Positions 9,144 through 17,838 of a stretch of DNA of 64,000 nt are shown here, in pieces. The stretch is from CAYSCZ01 sp051155775. GTDB lineage: Bacteria; Bacteroidota; Bacteroidia; Cytophagales; Cyclobacteriaceae. The number at the start of each line of letters is the position of its first letter. Positions within the stretch are counted from its first letter, which is position 1. The stretch lies in contig DAXETV010000016.1 of the NCBI GenBank assembly GCA_051155775.1, forward strand, positions 1 to 64,000, read 5' to 3'. The notes below the pieces were generated by a model. The model worked only from the letters and a program-made list of their open reading frames with translations. It searched no databases and was not told the DNA's origin. The position numbers and the translations under genes were made by a program.

Positions 9144-9168
9144 AAGCGTGACCCTGTAGGCCACGCTT
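9144..9168. terminator. stem-loop between convergent genes
   Basis: AAGCGTG and CACGCTT pair perfectly, extended by two more pairs after one mismatch, around a short loop. The stem lies 10 bp after the kinase stop codon and 14 bp from the stop of the converging amylase gene. The U-tract is weak on both sides, so efficiency is uncertain. Confidence 0.6.
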
Positions 9169-9181
9169 ATGGGATCATATT

Positions 9182-12100
9182 TTATCTATTCAACACAATT
9201 TTTCTGGTGATTGACCTTCCACCGATATCTAGCTCAAGAATGTAGATACCATTTCTTAATTTAGAGGTATTTACTTCAATTTCATTTCCTAAGAATCTTG
9301 GAGATATTTCAAAAGAATTTCTACCTGAAATATCAATTAAATTGATGCCTATATCTTTCGATTTAGCGTCATCAATTTGTATCATGAACTGATCTTCAAC
9401 AGGGTTGGGATAAATCAAAATATCATTATTGAATTCATCACTTAAACTAGTAATTTCTTCCTGAAATTCTACCGTAAAAGGAACTAAATCTTCTCCCGGA
9501 ATTTCTAAACGCTCGGAAGTAAAAATATGAAATTCCCCTGCTGTCAACTCATACGCTTCATTTACATCAGTAACATTGATAGAATCACCTGTTAAATAGT
9601 CATACCAGGTACCCTCCTGAGTGAATTGCGGATCAATACTTTGGTTCTGCAAATCAAAATTTCCTATGATTACAACATCCATCCCATCAGAGTTATATAC
9701 AATCCTTTTAGTACTTCCTGTGAGTTGTGTTTCCGGGTCATTAGAAAACACATCTTTTTGCTCCTGGGTAAGTCTTATGATTGCCCCGTAAGAATCATAT
9801 ACTTTTCTTCGGTCAGGATCATTGTAATAATCAAAGTTACCTTCCCCGCCCCATACATGTGGTTTTGGATCTGTCCTGCCCGGGTTATTAAAAGGTAAGA
9901 ACTGGTCATAACCTAATTCCTGCCATTGCCAAATCATCTTTGGCCCTGGTAAGGTAAAGAAGAATGCAGCAGCCAGCTTGGATCTGTTTAATGCAGTATT
10001 TAAATCCTTGATGTTGTAGTCCCCTGTACTTTGACCGAATTCCAGCATTTCGTACATTATACGTTGTTCATCGTGGCTTTCTATGTATTTTACATGTGAG
10101 CTCTGAAGATCTATTAGGCCATTAATTGATCTTGTCGGGCTTTGACCGTTCAATAGAGGAGCAAAATCAAAATGGAAATTGCCCCATAATAACATACCCC
10201 TTGAGGCTAACTCAGCTTCTTCATCTGACGCAGCAAAGTGCTCAAGGATAATGTATGCTTCCGGATCAATTTCCCATACTTTATTGGCTATTCTTGTCAG
10301 GGTATTTATCCGACCTTCATCAAACTGCCTGAATACACCATCGTCGGTAGATTCTGTTTGTGTAAAACCTTTCGACAGGTCAAACCTATATCCATCAAAG
10401 TGAAATTCATCAACCCAATATTGTACAACGGAATCAACATAAGGGATCGTGAATTCACTTTCATGGTTCATATCAGCAAATACATTAAAGGGGTGTCTTG
10501 GGACATCATTGAACCATGGATTATCCTCTCTGGGATTAAAATTTTCACTATACATCAAAACCAATGGATTGGTGCCTGTGTGATGGTTTAATACAATATC
10601 ATGGATAACAGCCATACCTTCCTGATGGGCCGTTTGGATGAAATCTTTGAGGTTATCGGGTGTTCCGTAATATTTCTCTGGCGCAAACATATAATCAGGA
10701 TCGTAACCCCAGCCGGGATCAAAGCCATGCTCTGCAACCGGCATTAATTCAATTGCATTTATACCTAATCGCTTTAAATAACTAAGGGTATCTTTAAGGA
10801 TTTTGTAGTCATGGCCTCCTTCTGTGCCCAGGAAATCACCAAGGTAAAGTTCATAGACAACCAGTTCATTTTTATCGGGCTTTTGCCAGGTGTCTTCACT
10901 AGTATCCCAAACAAATTCCTGCTGGCCGGTTTGAAAAGTTGTGGCTACACCATTCCCCTCGGTATCTGATTCGATTAGTCCCGGATAAACCGATTCAGGT
11001 ATGGCAGGATCGCTAAAAGGATTCGCAACCTTATCAGCGTAAGGGTCGCCAACTTTTACCAGTCCGCCCAAATCCTCTACCCAATATTGAAAAATGTACT
11101 CCTGTTCTGGTGTCAGGTCTGTGATTTCTATCCAAAAAGTACTTTCAGTTTCATCATAATTCATTTGATAATCATCAGAAAGCTCCCAGTTGGTTAGATC
11201 CCCCACAAAATAAGCGAAATCTTTATCTGGTGCTACCAGTGCCAATGTCACTTTTGTATCATCTTCAGGGTCATAATTTATTCCGGGATTAATTCCTGCC
11301 GGGAGCAAGGTATTTTCCCTGGGGTTTTTTATGAAGAACTCAATATCCAGGGATTTTGTGAGTACAATATCCCCTGAAGAACCAGTTGCTCTGACATTTA
11401 TATTTTCACCACCGGATACCGGATAATCAAAGGTTAAGAAGTTGAGACCAGAAGATGTGGCCACCACTTCGAATCCTGCACCTGTATCAAGTTCTAACTG
11501 AAGATCTGCGGCCCTGCTTGCAGTTATGGTAATGGGGAATAATGAGCCTTCATCCACAAATACCAATCCATCAGTGGCCGGAGAAACAAAAGAAATAACA
11601 AATCCACCAGGGGATAATTCAGCAATAAAATCTTCTGTTTGGGCACTTCCGCTACCATTTTTTAGCAGGAATCCAAGTCTTGTTATATCATTGGGATTGC
11701 CATCAATATTGTAATACTCCGCAGGGGTTAATGTTATCTCCCAAATATCTTCATCTACCAATGTCATCTCCCCGGGAGGAAAAGGAACAAAAAAGTCAGT
11801 TTGACCCGGAGGGCCAAAAGCAAATGGATTAGAAGCATCGCCAACACCAGACCACAGAAAGACTCCGGATGTCAAGCCTAGTAAAGCCTCAGCCCTTGAG
11901 TCACTAGATTTTGATACATCTACCCTGATTGTGATTTCATCATTGATGGTAGGGTTCTCCGGGGTGACGGTAAAAGGTACTTCGGTACTGGATTCATCAA
12001 CAAGTGGAATGAAAAAGTCCTCTGTTTGAGCTGACCCATCTGCGTTTTTTAATAGCATCCCCAGCGTTGTGATGCGATCTTCTTCTTCATCAGGAATGTT

Positions 12101-12436
12101 GTAGTAATCTTTGATTATGAGTGTTATTGACCACTGGTCATCCCCCAGAGAGGTCATTCGACCAGGTTCAAATGCAGAAGCAAAGTCGGATTGGCCTTCA
12201 GGTGTAAATTCAAAAGCTGCACTACTTCCTGTTCCTGACCCTACCCCGGACCACAGGAAAACACCGTCAGTTAAACCAAGTAGATCTTCAGCACGTGTGT
12301 CTTCTGCTAATGATAAATCAACGGTAATGGTAACTTCCCCGGTCAAAGATGGGAATTCCGGGTCAAGGGTCACTGCCTGTCCAATTACCAATCTCCAGGA
12401 AATTACTAAAAAGATAAAAATGTAAAGCTTCTTCAT
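9182..12436 (-). CDS. T9SS-exported alpha-amylase family protein (GH13), paralogue 1
   Basis: About 1084 residues. The ATG at 12436 is preferred over 12451 because MKKLYIFIFLVISWRLVIGQA is a clean signal peptide. Two repeated beta-sandwich modules of about 125 residues follow (each with FLWSG and SAQTEDF motifs), then an Ig-like segment and a CBM48-like early-set domain (FVGDLTNWELSD). The GH13 barrel shows region I DIVLNH (about 615), region II DGYRFDLSKG with nucleophile Asp (about 684), acid/base Glu in ILEHFA (about 732) and region IV ESHDEQ (about 789). The last 75 residues are a type A T9SS sorting domain (YPNPVEDQF...RKIVLNR). It should cleave alpha-glucans outside the cell or on its surface. 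A close paralogue lies directly upstream on the same strand; each has its own leader and the paralogue its own terminator. Confidence 0.92.
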   Translation of the reverse strand: MKKLYIFIFLVISWRLVIGQAVTLDPEFPSLTGEVTITVDLSLAEDTRAEDLLGLTDGVFLWSGVGSGTGSSAAFEFTPEGQSDFASAFEPGRMTSLGDDQWSITLIIKDYYNIPDEEEDRITTLGMLLKNADGSAQTEDFFIPLVDESSTEVPFTVTPENPTINDEITIRVDVSKSSDSRAEALLGLTSGVFLWSGVGDASNPFAFGPPGQTDFFVPFPPGEMTLVDEDIWEITLTPAEYYNIDGNPNDITRLGFLLKNGSGSAQTEDFIAELSPGGFVISFVSPATDGLVFVDEGSLFPITITASRAADLQLELDTGAGFEVVATSSGLNFLTFDYPVSGGENINVRATGSSGDIVLTKSLDIEFFIKNPRENTLLPAGINPGINYDPEDDTKVTLALVAPDKDFAYFVGDLTNWELSDDYQMNYDETESTFWIEITDLTPEQEYIFQYWVEDLGGLVKVGDPYADKVANPFSDPAIPESVYPGLIESDTEGNGVATTFQTGQQEFVWDTSEDTWQKPDKNELVVYELYLGDFLGTEGGHDYKILKDTLSYLKRLGINAIELMPVAEHGFDPGWGYDPDYMFAPEKYYGTPDNLKDFIQTAHQEGMAVIHDIVLNHHTGTNPLVLMYSENFNPREDNPWFNDVPRHPFNVFADMNHESEFTIPYVDSVVQYWVDEFHFDGYRFDLSKGFTQTESTDDGVFRQFDEGRINTLTRIANKVWEIDPEAYIILEHFAASDEEAELASRGMLLWGNFHFDFAPLLNGQSPTRSINGLIDLQSSHVKYIESHDEQRIMYEMLEFGQSTGDYNIKDLNTALNRSKLAAAFFFTLPGPKMIWQWQELGYDQFLPFNNPGRTDPKPHVWGGEGNFDYYNDPDRRKVYDSYGAIIRLTQEQKDVFSNDPETQLTGSTKRIVYNSDGMDVVIIGNFDLQNQSIDPQFTQEGTWYDYLTGDSINVTDVNEAYELTAGEFHIFTSERLEIPGEDLVPFTVEFQEEITSLSDEFNNDILIYPNPVEDQFMIQIDDAKSKDIGINLIDISGRNSFEISPRFLGNEIEVNTSKLRNGIYILELDIGGRSITRKIVLNR

Positions 12437-12486
12437 ACTTTTAATACTCATATTTTAAGGGTACGATTTATGATTTAAAACAATAA

Positions 12487-12512
12487 AAAGCGAAGTGAGT
12501 TCACTAGGCTTT
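12487..12512 (-). terminator. terminator after amylase paralogue 2
   Basis: Read on the minus strand, AAAGC and GCTTT pair, followed by AGTG with CACT after a two-base internal loop. The hairpin is followed by a run of U residues. It lies 19 bp past the stop codon of the gene at 12531-15791 and upstream of the next amylase gene, so the two amylases are probably separate transcription units or only partly linked. Confidence 0.6.
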
Positions 12513-12530
12513 ATTTTCACGATCAGCAAC

Positions 12531-15500
12531 CTAATTATTTATTATCACTTTTCTGTCAACAGATCGATTTCCAACCTTGATTTTAAAAATGTATATTCCT
12601 GGCTGTAAAGAGGATGTATTTATTTCAAATTTTTGATCAAATATCTTATAAGGGACATTGAATCTGTTTTTTCCTGATATATCATACATCTCAAATGAGA
12701 TGGCATCCTTTCGATTGAACGCTATCGTTACTTTATCTTTTGCGGGATTAGGATATAATTTCAGATCCTCTCCTAATTTATCATCCAGTCCTGTTACTTT
12801 CTGAAATTCAACTGTCCAGGGAACCAGGTCACTTTCAGGGACTTCCAGGCGCTCTGTTGTGAAAATATGAAACTCACCAGGAGCGAATGTGTAAGCGTCA
12901 TTTACATTTAATACGTTTATTGAATCGCCTGTAAAGAAGTCATACCATGTGCCATCCTTCGTGAATTCCGGATCAATTGAAAGCTCAGAAGTAGCCCAGT
13001 TTCCTAATATCATTACGTTCATGTCTGAATGAGTAATAGAAATTCTTTTTACTTCTTGATTTAGTCGACTTATGTCAGTTTCCCCGTCATCAAAAACATC
13101 GGAATGTTCATGGGTCAGATTTAATACTGCTGAATAAACGCTATAAACCTTTTGTCTCTCCGGGTCTTCATAATATCCCAATGCATCCGGATCATCTCCC
13201 CATGGTAGGGGTTTCTCGCCAGTTCGTCCATTAAGGTTGATATCGATATCATAACCTAGCTCACCAAACATCCACATAAGTTTTGGGCCCGGGAGTGTAA
13301 AGAAAAATGCAGGCGCCATTTTAGCTCTTTCTAAAGCTACTTCCAGGTCCTGGATGTTGTAATCCCCCGCTGATGTGCCAAATTCCCTTGCCTCAAACAC
13401 CAGTCTCTGTTCATCATGATTTTCCATGGCCGCTACGACCCCCGGTTCGGCTGCTTCATTGATATTTGCTGTGGGAGGATCTGCTTTCATTATTTCCTGG
13501 TACCTGAATTTTGCAACAAATGCCCATGTAAATGCACCTAACTCCTGTAGTGTTCCCAGTTCATCAGATGAAAAATGCTCCAGTGTCACATAAGCATCGG
13601 GGTCAACGGCTTTGATAACGTCGTAATAATGTGTTACAATATCTACCCTTGACTCATCAAAGCCCCCACAGTTATTATTTTGTGTGAATCCGTTAGATAT
13701 ATCGAATCGGAAACCATCTACGTGATACTCCCTAAGCCAGTACTGCAGGGTAGTATCTATTAAAGCCCTGGTATAGGTGCTTTCATGGTTCCAGTCCCGG
13801 AAAAAGTCCAAACAGTCAGGGATGGCAGACTCATTGAAGAAAGGGCTGTCAGACCTTGGCCTTCCGGATTGAAAATCAAAATACATAAAAACATAAGGGT
13901 TCTTATCTGCCTGATTAAAAACTACGTCTAAGATTACCGCCAGACCTTTTTCATGACATGCTTCGATAAAAGCTTTCAAATCATTTTTTGTTCCATAGGC
14001 TTTGTCCGGAGCCATGTAATAATCCGGCTGATAGCCCCAGTTGCTGTTACCTCCAAATTCCATTATTGGCATTAATTCAATGGCATTAACACCTATGCCT
14101 TTGATGTAGTCCAGTGAATCGATCATGGTTTTATAGGACCCGGTAAAGTCCCGTACCAGTAGTTCATAAATAACGAGGTCCTTTTCCTCGGGCCGTACCC
14201 AGGAATCTTCACCGGGGCCCCACATATAGGGTTCCTGCCCGGTTTCGAAAGCGGTTAAGAGTACATTTCCTCCGGTAACTTTGTTATCGGGTAAAACCTC
14301 CAGGCTTGATTCGGGGATATTTGGGTAAACACTTTCATCAATAAAAGGATCATTATTAGGGTCGATCACCAGATCGGCATATGGGTCGCCAACCAACACG
14401 TTAGACCCTGACGCATCATCATGATTTGTGAGATAGCCAAATACATAAGGTTGATTCGGTGTTAATTCATTCAATTCTATCCAGTAGGTTTCTTTGGATG
14501 GATCATAATTCATTTGATATTCATCTCTAATTTGCCAATTGGTCTGGTCCCCCACGAAGTACACATAGTCTTTTTGAGGAGCAACCAATGTCAGGGTTAC
14601 TTTGGTATCGTCCGCAGGATCGTAATTAATCCCGGGCACTATGCCTGTGGGAAGTGGTGATTCTACTCTTTCCGATTTCACAAAAAATTCCACTTCCGCT
14701 GTTTTAGTAAGCACGATATCTCCGGAAGAACCGGTAACCCGTATAGAAATACTTTCTCCATCCTTAGCAGGATAATTAAAACTTAAAAAGTTACGTGACT
14801 CAATGGATGCTACCACCTCAAATCCTGCTCCAGAGTCAATTTCAATTTGCAAATCACCAACTGCGCTGGCGCTTACAGAGATTGGAAAGGCAGCATTCTC
14901 CTCAATAAATTGAAGCCCGCTACTGCTCGGTGAAATCAGGTTTATCAGAAATCCTCCGGGCTCGATATCCCCGATGAAATCTTCAGTTTGTGCACTACCA
15001 TCAGCATTTTTAGCAAGAAAGCCTATTCTCGTTAATTCATTGACATTGCTTGTGATATTGTAATATTCTGCAGGCACCAAAGAAATTTCCCAAACATCAT
15101 CCTCGACTAGCGTCATTTCCCCGGGAGGATAAGGTACCCCAAAATTATCCTGACCCGGCGGGCCATTTTCAAAAGGATTAGACTCATTGCCAATACCAGA
15201 CCATAAATATACTTCATCAGTTGCTCCAAGTAATCCCTCAGCACGGGTATCTAAGGCCTTGGTAAGGTCTATTTGTATGGTTATTTCATCATTTACGTTA
15301 GGATTCTCCGGGGTGATGGTAAAGGCTTTTTCTACCTGGCTATCATCAACAATCGATACAAAAAAATCTTCGGTCTGGGCTGAGCCATCTGCATTTTTTA
15401 AAAGCATACCCAGTGTTGTTATTCTATCTTCATCCTCGTCAGGAATGTTGAAATAATCTTTAATCACAATCGTAATAGACCATTTATCATCACCTAAAAA

Positions 15501-15791
15501 AGTCATTCTACCTGGTTCATACGGGCTGCCAAAATCATCCTGTCCCTCAGGACCAAACTCAAACGCAGGACCGCTACCCGGAGCCGCCCCGGCACCTGAC
15601 CATAAGAACACATCATCAGTTAATCCCAATAAACCTTCAGCCCTAGAATCTTCAGCAAGAGTAACATCAAAAGTTATGGTTACCTCTTCCGTTAGTGCAG
15701 GAAATTGGGGATCTAGAACCACTGCCTCCTGACCAAATAACATATTTGATAAGGCCAAGGAAACTAAAAACAAGAAAAAACGCTTCTTCAT
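12531..15791 (-). CDS. T9SS-exported alpha-amylase family protein (GH13), paralogue 2
   Basis: A 1086-residue paralogue of the adjacent amylase with the same domain order: signal peptide (MKKRFFLFLVSLALSNMLFGQ), two about 125-residue modules, Ig-like segment, CBM48-like domain (FVGDQTNWQIRD), GH13 barrel and type A T9SS sorting domain (YPNPAKDKV...RKVIINN). Region II is DGFRFDISNG with the nucleophile Asp (about 698), the acid/base Glu is in TLEHFS (about 738) and region IV is ENHDEQ (about 792). Region I reads DVVFNQ (about 625): the usual His after Asn is Gln, unlike DIVLNH in the neighbour. That His normally contacts the sugar at subsite -1, so this enzyme may differ in specificity or rate. 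First gene left of the divergent control region shared with the starch-binding lipoprotein. Confidence 0.9.
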   Translation of the reverse strand: MKKRFFLFLVSLALSNMLFGQEAVVLDPQFPALTEEVTITFDVTLAEDSRAEGLLGLTDDVFLWSGAGAAPGSGPAFEFGPEGQDDFGSPYEPGRMTFLGDDKWSITIVIKDYFNIPDEDEDRITTLGMLLKNADGSAQTEDFFVSIVDDSQVEKAFTITPENPNVNDEITIQIDLTKALDTRAEGLLGATDEVYLWSGIGNESNPFENGPPGQDNFGVPYPPGEMTLVEDDVWEISLVPAEYYNITSNVNELTRIGFLAKNADGSAQTEDFIGDIEPGGFLINLISPSSSGLQFIEENAAFPISVSASAVGDLQIEIDSGAGFEVVASIESRNFLSFNYPAKDGESISIRVTGSSGDIVLTKTAEVEFFVKSERVESPLPTGIVPGINYDPADDTKVTLTLVAPQKDYVYFVGDQTNWQIRDEYQMNYDPSKETYWIELNELTPNQPYVFGYLTNHDDASGSNVLVGDPYADLVIDPNNDPFIDESVYPNIPESSLEVLPDNKVTGGNVLLTAFETGQEPYMWGPGEDSWVRPEEKDLVIYELLVRDFTGSYKTMIDSLDYIKGIGVNAIELMPIMEFGGNSNWGYQPDYYMAPDKAYGTKNDLKAFIEACHEKGLAVILDVVFNQADKNPYVFMYFDFQSGRPRSDSPFFNESAIPDCLDFFRDWNHESTYTRALIDTTLQYWLREYHVDGFRFDISNGFTQNNNCGGFDESRVDIVTHYYDVIKAVDPDAYVTLEHFSSDELGTLQELGAFTWAFVAKFRYQEIMKADPPTANINEAAEPGVVAAMENHDEQRLVFEAREFGTSAGDYNIQDLEVALERAKMAPAFFFTLPGPKLMWMFGELGYDIDINLNGRTGEKPLPWGDDPDALGYYEDPERQKVYSVYSAVLNLTHEHSDVFDDGETDISRLNQEVKRISITHSDMNVMILGNWATSELSIDPEFTKDGTWYDFFTGDSINVLNVNDAYTFAPGEFHIFTTERLEVPESDLVPWTVEFQKVTGLDDKLGEDLKLYPNPAKDKVTIAFNRKDAISFEMYDISGKNRFNVPYKIFDQKFEINTSSLQPGIYIFKIKVGNRSVDRKVIINN

Positions 15792-15882
15792 ATCAAAAAT
15801 ATTTTATTTATAAAAACAAAATATATATTAATTAATTATTATGAAAAGCATTTTAAGGTAATTTTGCAAATAACATAAAATT

Positions 15883-15892
15883 CAATCGATTG
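15883..15892. promoter_or_regulatory. LacI-type palindrome in the starch-module control region
   Basis: CAATCGATTG is a perfect 10-bp palindrome with the AAnCGnTT core typical of LacI/GalR-family operators. It sits in the 216-bp gap between the divergent amylase and starch-binding lipoprotein genes, 92 bp from the former and 116 bp from the latter. LacI-type regulators (MalR) control maltodextrin genes in some Bacteroidota; none is encoded in this window. Function is inferred. Confidence 0.45.
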
Positions 15893-15936
15893 CATGAAAA
15901 AGCTTTGTATTATAGCGTAATTGAATGAAGCATTTG

Positions 15937-15968
15937 TTTGTAAATATTAAATTCGTTTAATATTATTG
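15937..15968 (+). promoter_or_regulatory. candidate Bacteroidota promoter with inverted repeat in its spacer
   Basis: TTTG (15937-15940) and TATTATTG (15961-15968) are 20 bp apart and fit the Bacteroidota -33/-7 consensus TTTG and TAnnTTTG with one mismatch. The spacer and the -7 box contain a perfect inverted repeat (15943-15964): arms AATATTAAA and TTTAATATT around TTCG. A protein bound there would block the promoter; as RNA it would only matter if transcription began upstream. The start codon is 40 bp further on. Confidence 0.45.
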
Positions 15969-16007
15969 TCTACATAACGCATTGCATAAAGATTAAAATA
16001 GTACAAT

Positions 16008-17768
16008 ATGAAGAAGTTTATTTACTTGGTTTTATTTGGTTTCGCGGGAAGCTTGCTGTTTTTTTCCTGCGATAATGATTTGACGGCACCAGCTTTGCTG
16101 GATTCAGCTCCTGTTATTTCTATAACAGCTAATGGATCAAGCCCGGGAGGTGATACTGATGTTACGGTTACTTTTAATGATGGAGATGAGGGTAGGACAC
16201 TTAGTCCACTTGCATCTGCATCAATAACAATTACTGATCCTGATGGAGCAGTCTTTGCTTCTGTTAATCCATCTGTATCAGGAACATCAGCCACCGCCAC
16301 TGTTACAGAGCCTATACCTGACGATACTTCTGCCGTAGGAACCTACACGGTTAGTGTGACTGCCACAGATGTTGAAGGTAATAGTAGCAGCACTGAAGCA
16401 ACATTTGATGTTATCTCATCTGCATTTGCTTTTGTACAACCTCAGATGTTTATTTTAGGATCATTTAATGGTTGGGGAGGTACAGACAATCAAATGGAAC
16501 TTGTGGCCGATAATACATGGGAAGATACCGATGTTACTTTATCTACAGGTGATGAGTTTAAATTTTCCAACACCTCTGATTTTTCAGATTTAGACTGGAC
16601 AGACCAGGAATGTGATGGTACTGCCGTAGAAGCTTCAGGTATTCAGGAAAATATTGCTTGCGTTCCTTTCAATGGGACTTATACCATTAGGTTTAATGAT
16701 GCGGCATTAACTTACGAATTGATTCCTGATGAAGATATAGCGACAGAATTCAGTAACTTATTTTTATTGGGTACATTTAACGATTTTGAGGGTGATAATA
16801 TACAATTCTCCATTACTTCTGCCAATACCTGGGAGGTAGAAGCAGTTATTAGCACTGAAGATAAATTTAGGTTTTCAACAACCCCTACGCTTGCTGATAT
16901 GCATTATGGCGACAATGAGCCAGATGGTGTGGCTGATGAATTTGGTTCTAACATACAATTAGGACTTGATGCTGGTACCTATCGTGTTAAGATCACGGTA
17001 AACGATCTGAGTTTAGAATATACCATAGAAGTTTTGGAAGTATTAGAAGAAAGTTTCAATGCTAATCAAGATCAGATGTTTATTCTTGGCTCATTAAATG
17101 GTTGGGGAGGAAGTGATCTTGAAATGGAACTGGTTGATGATAACCTATGGCAAGTTACGGGTGTTAACATACTGGCATCTGATCCTGATAATGGCGATAA
17201 TCCGAGTGCCTTCAAATTTGTTAATACACCAGATTTTAGTGACACAGACTGGGGCGATGGCCCAAGCGATGGCCCTGTAGAGGATGAATGTGATGGGTTA
17301 GCAACAGCCGATCCGGGTGGAAAGAATATTCAATGTGCAGATGTAGAAGGCTCTTACACCATCACTTTCAATGATGAAACACTTGAGTATACAATAACAC
17401 TGGAAGAACCTAGCTTTACTGCCAACCAGGAAGAGATGTATATTCTGGGGTCTTTGAATGGCTGGGGTGGAACAGACCTGCAAATGCAATTGGTTGATGA
17501 TAACCTATGGCAAAAAACAGGTGTTAATATATTGGCATCTGACCCTGATAATGGCGATAATCCAAGTGCTTTTAAGTTTGTTAATACACCAGATTTTAGT
17601 GACACAGACTGGGGCGATGGCCCAAGCGATGGTCCTGTAGAGGATGAATGTGATGGCTTAGCTACAACTGATCCAGGAGGAAAAAATATTCAATGTGCTG
17701 ATGCAGAAGGCTCCTACACTGTCACTTTTAATGATGAAACGCTTGAATATTCTATTACGTTAGAATAA
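16008..17768 (+). CDS. SusE/SusF-like starch-binding outer-membrane lipoprotein
   Basis: A 586-residue lipoprotein: signal peptide with lipobox LLFFSC (Cys about 21), acidic residue right after it (CDND), a cadherin/Ig-like domain (about 35-140), then four starch-binding-type modules. Modules 1, 3 and 4 begin QMFILGSFNGWGG or close variants and each has a Cys pair (ECDG...IACV or IQCAD) that could form a disulfide. Module 2 (about 243-345) has FLLGTFNDFEG, lacks the GWGG Trp and both Cys, and may not bind sugar. Modules 3 and 4 repeat with an exact period of 360 bp (120 residues) and are nearly identical. It resembles SusE/SusF, which hold starch at the cell surface, and is divergent from two exported amylases, but no SusC/SusD pair is present. 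Confidence 0.85.
   Translation: MKKFIYLVLFGFAGSLLFFSCDNDLTAPALLDSAPVISITANGSSPGGDTDVTVTFNDGDEGRTLSPLASASITITDPDGAVFASVNPSVSGTSATATVTEPIPDDTSAVGTYTVSVTATDVEGNSSSTEATFDVISSAFAFVQPQMFILGSFNGWGGTDNQMELVADNTWEDTDVTLSTGDEFKFSNTSDFSDLDWTDQECDGTAVEASGIQENIACVPFNGTYTIRFNDAALTYELIPDEDIATEFSNLFLLGTFNDFEGDNIQFSITSANTWEVEAVISTEDKFRFSTTPTLADMHYGDNEPDGVADEFGSNIQLGLDAGTYRVKITVNDLSLEYTIEVLEVLEESFNANQDQMFILGSLNGWGGSDLEMELVDDNLWQVTGVNILASDPDNGDNPSAFKFVNTPDFSDTDWGDGPSDGPVEDECDGLATADPGGKNIQCADVEGSYTITFNDETLEYTITLEEPSFTANQEEMYILGSLNGWGGTDLQMQLVDDNLWQKTGVNILASDPDNGDNPSAFKFVNTPDFSDTDWGDGPSDGPVEDECDGLATTDPGGKNIQCADAEGSYTVTFNDETLEYSITLE
17066..17765 (+). repeat. two near-identical 360-bp tandem repeats (starch-binding modules 3 and 4)
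   Basis: Bases 17221 onward and 17581 onward match almost perfectly with an offset of exactly 360 bp, including a stretch of over 50 identical bases. The module boundaries are about 17066-17410 and 17426-17765. Such low divergence means a recent duplication or ongoing gene conversion. Confidence 0.9.
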
Positions 17769-17794
17769 TTCTTAATCATACAAGAAAAGGAATG

Positions 17795-17823
17795 AAAAGC
17801 CTGGCGTAATAGTCAGGCTTTTT
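17795..17823 (+). terminator. Rho-independent terminator after starch-binding lipoprotein
   Basis: AAAAGCCTG pairs with CAGGCTTTT around a 10-base loop and is followed by T residues. It lies 27 bp after the stop codon of the lipoprotein gene and ends just before the next gene. Confidence 0.85.
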
Positions 17824-17838
17824 ATGATTAATGACACT

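Noticed and set aside
10238..10591. 117-codon open frame opposite amylase paralogue 1
   Set aside because: Shadow of the GH13 gene, whose catalytic motifs lie in the same bases.
17066..17765. CRISPR or mobile repeat in the starch-binding lipoprotein gene
   Set aside because: Repeat is a long coding module duplication inside a single open frame, without spacers or ends.
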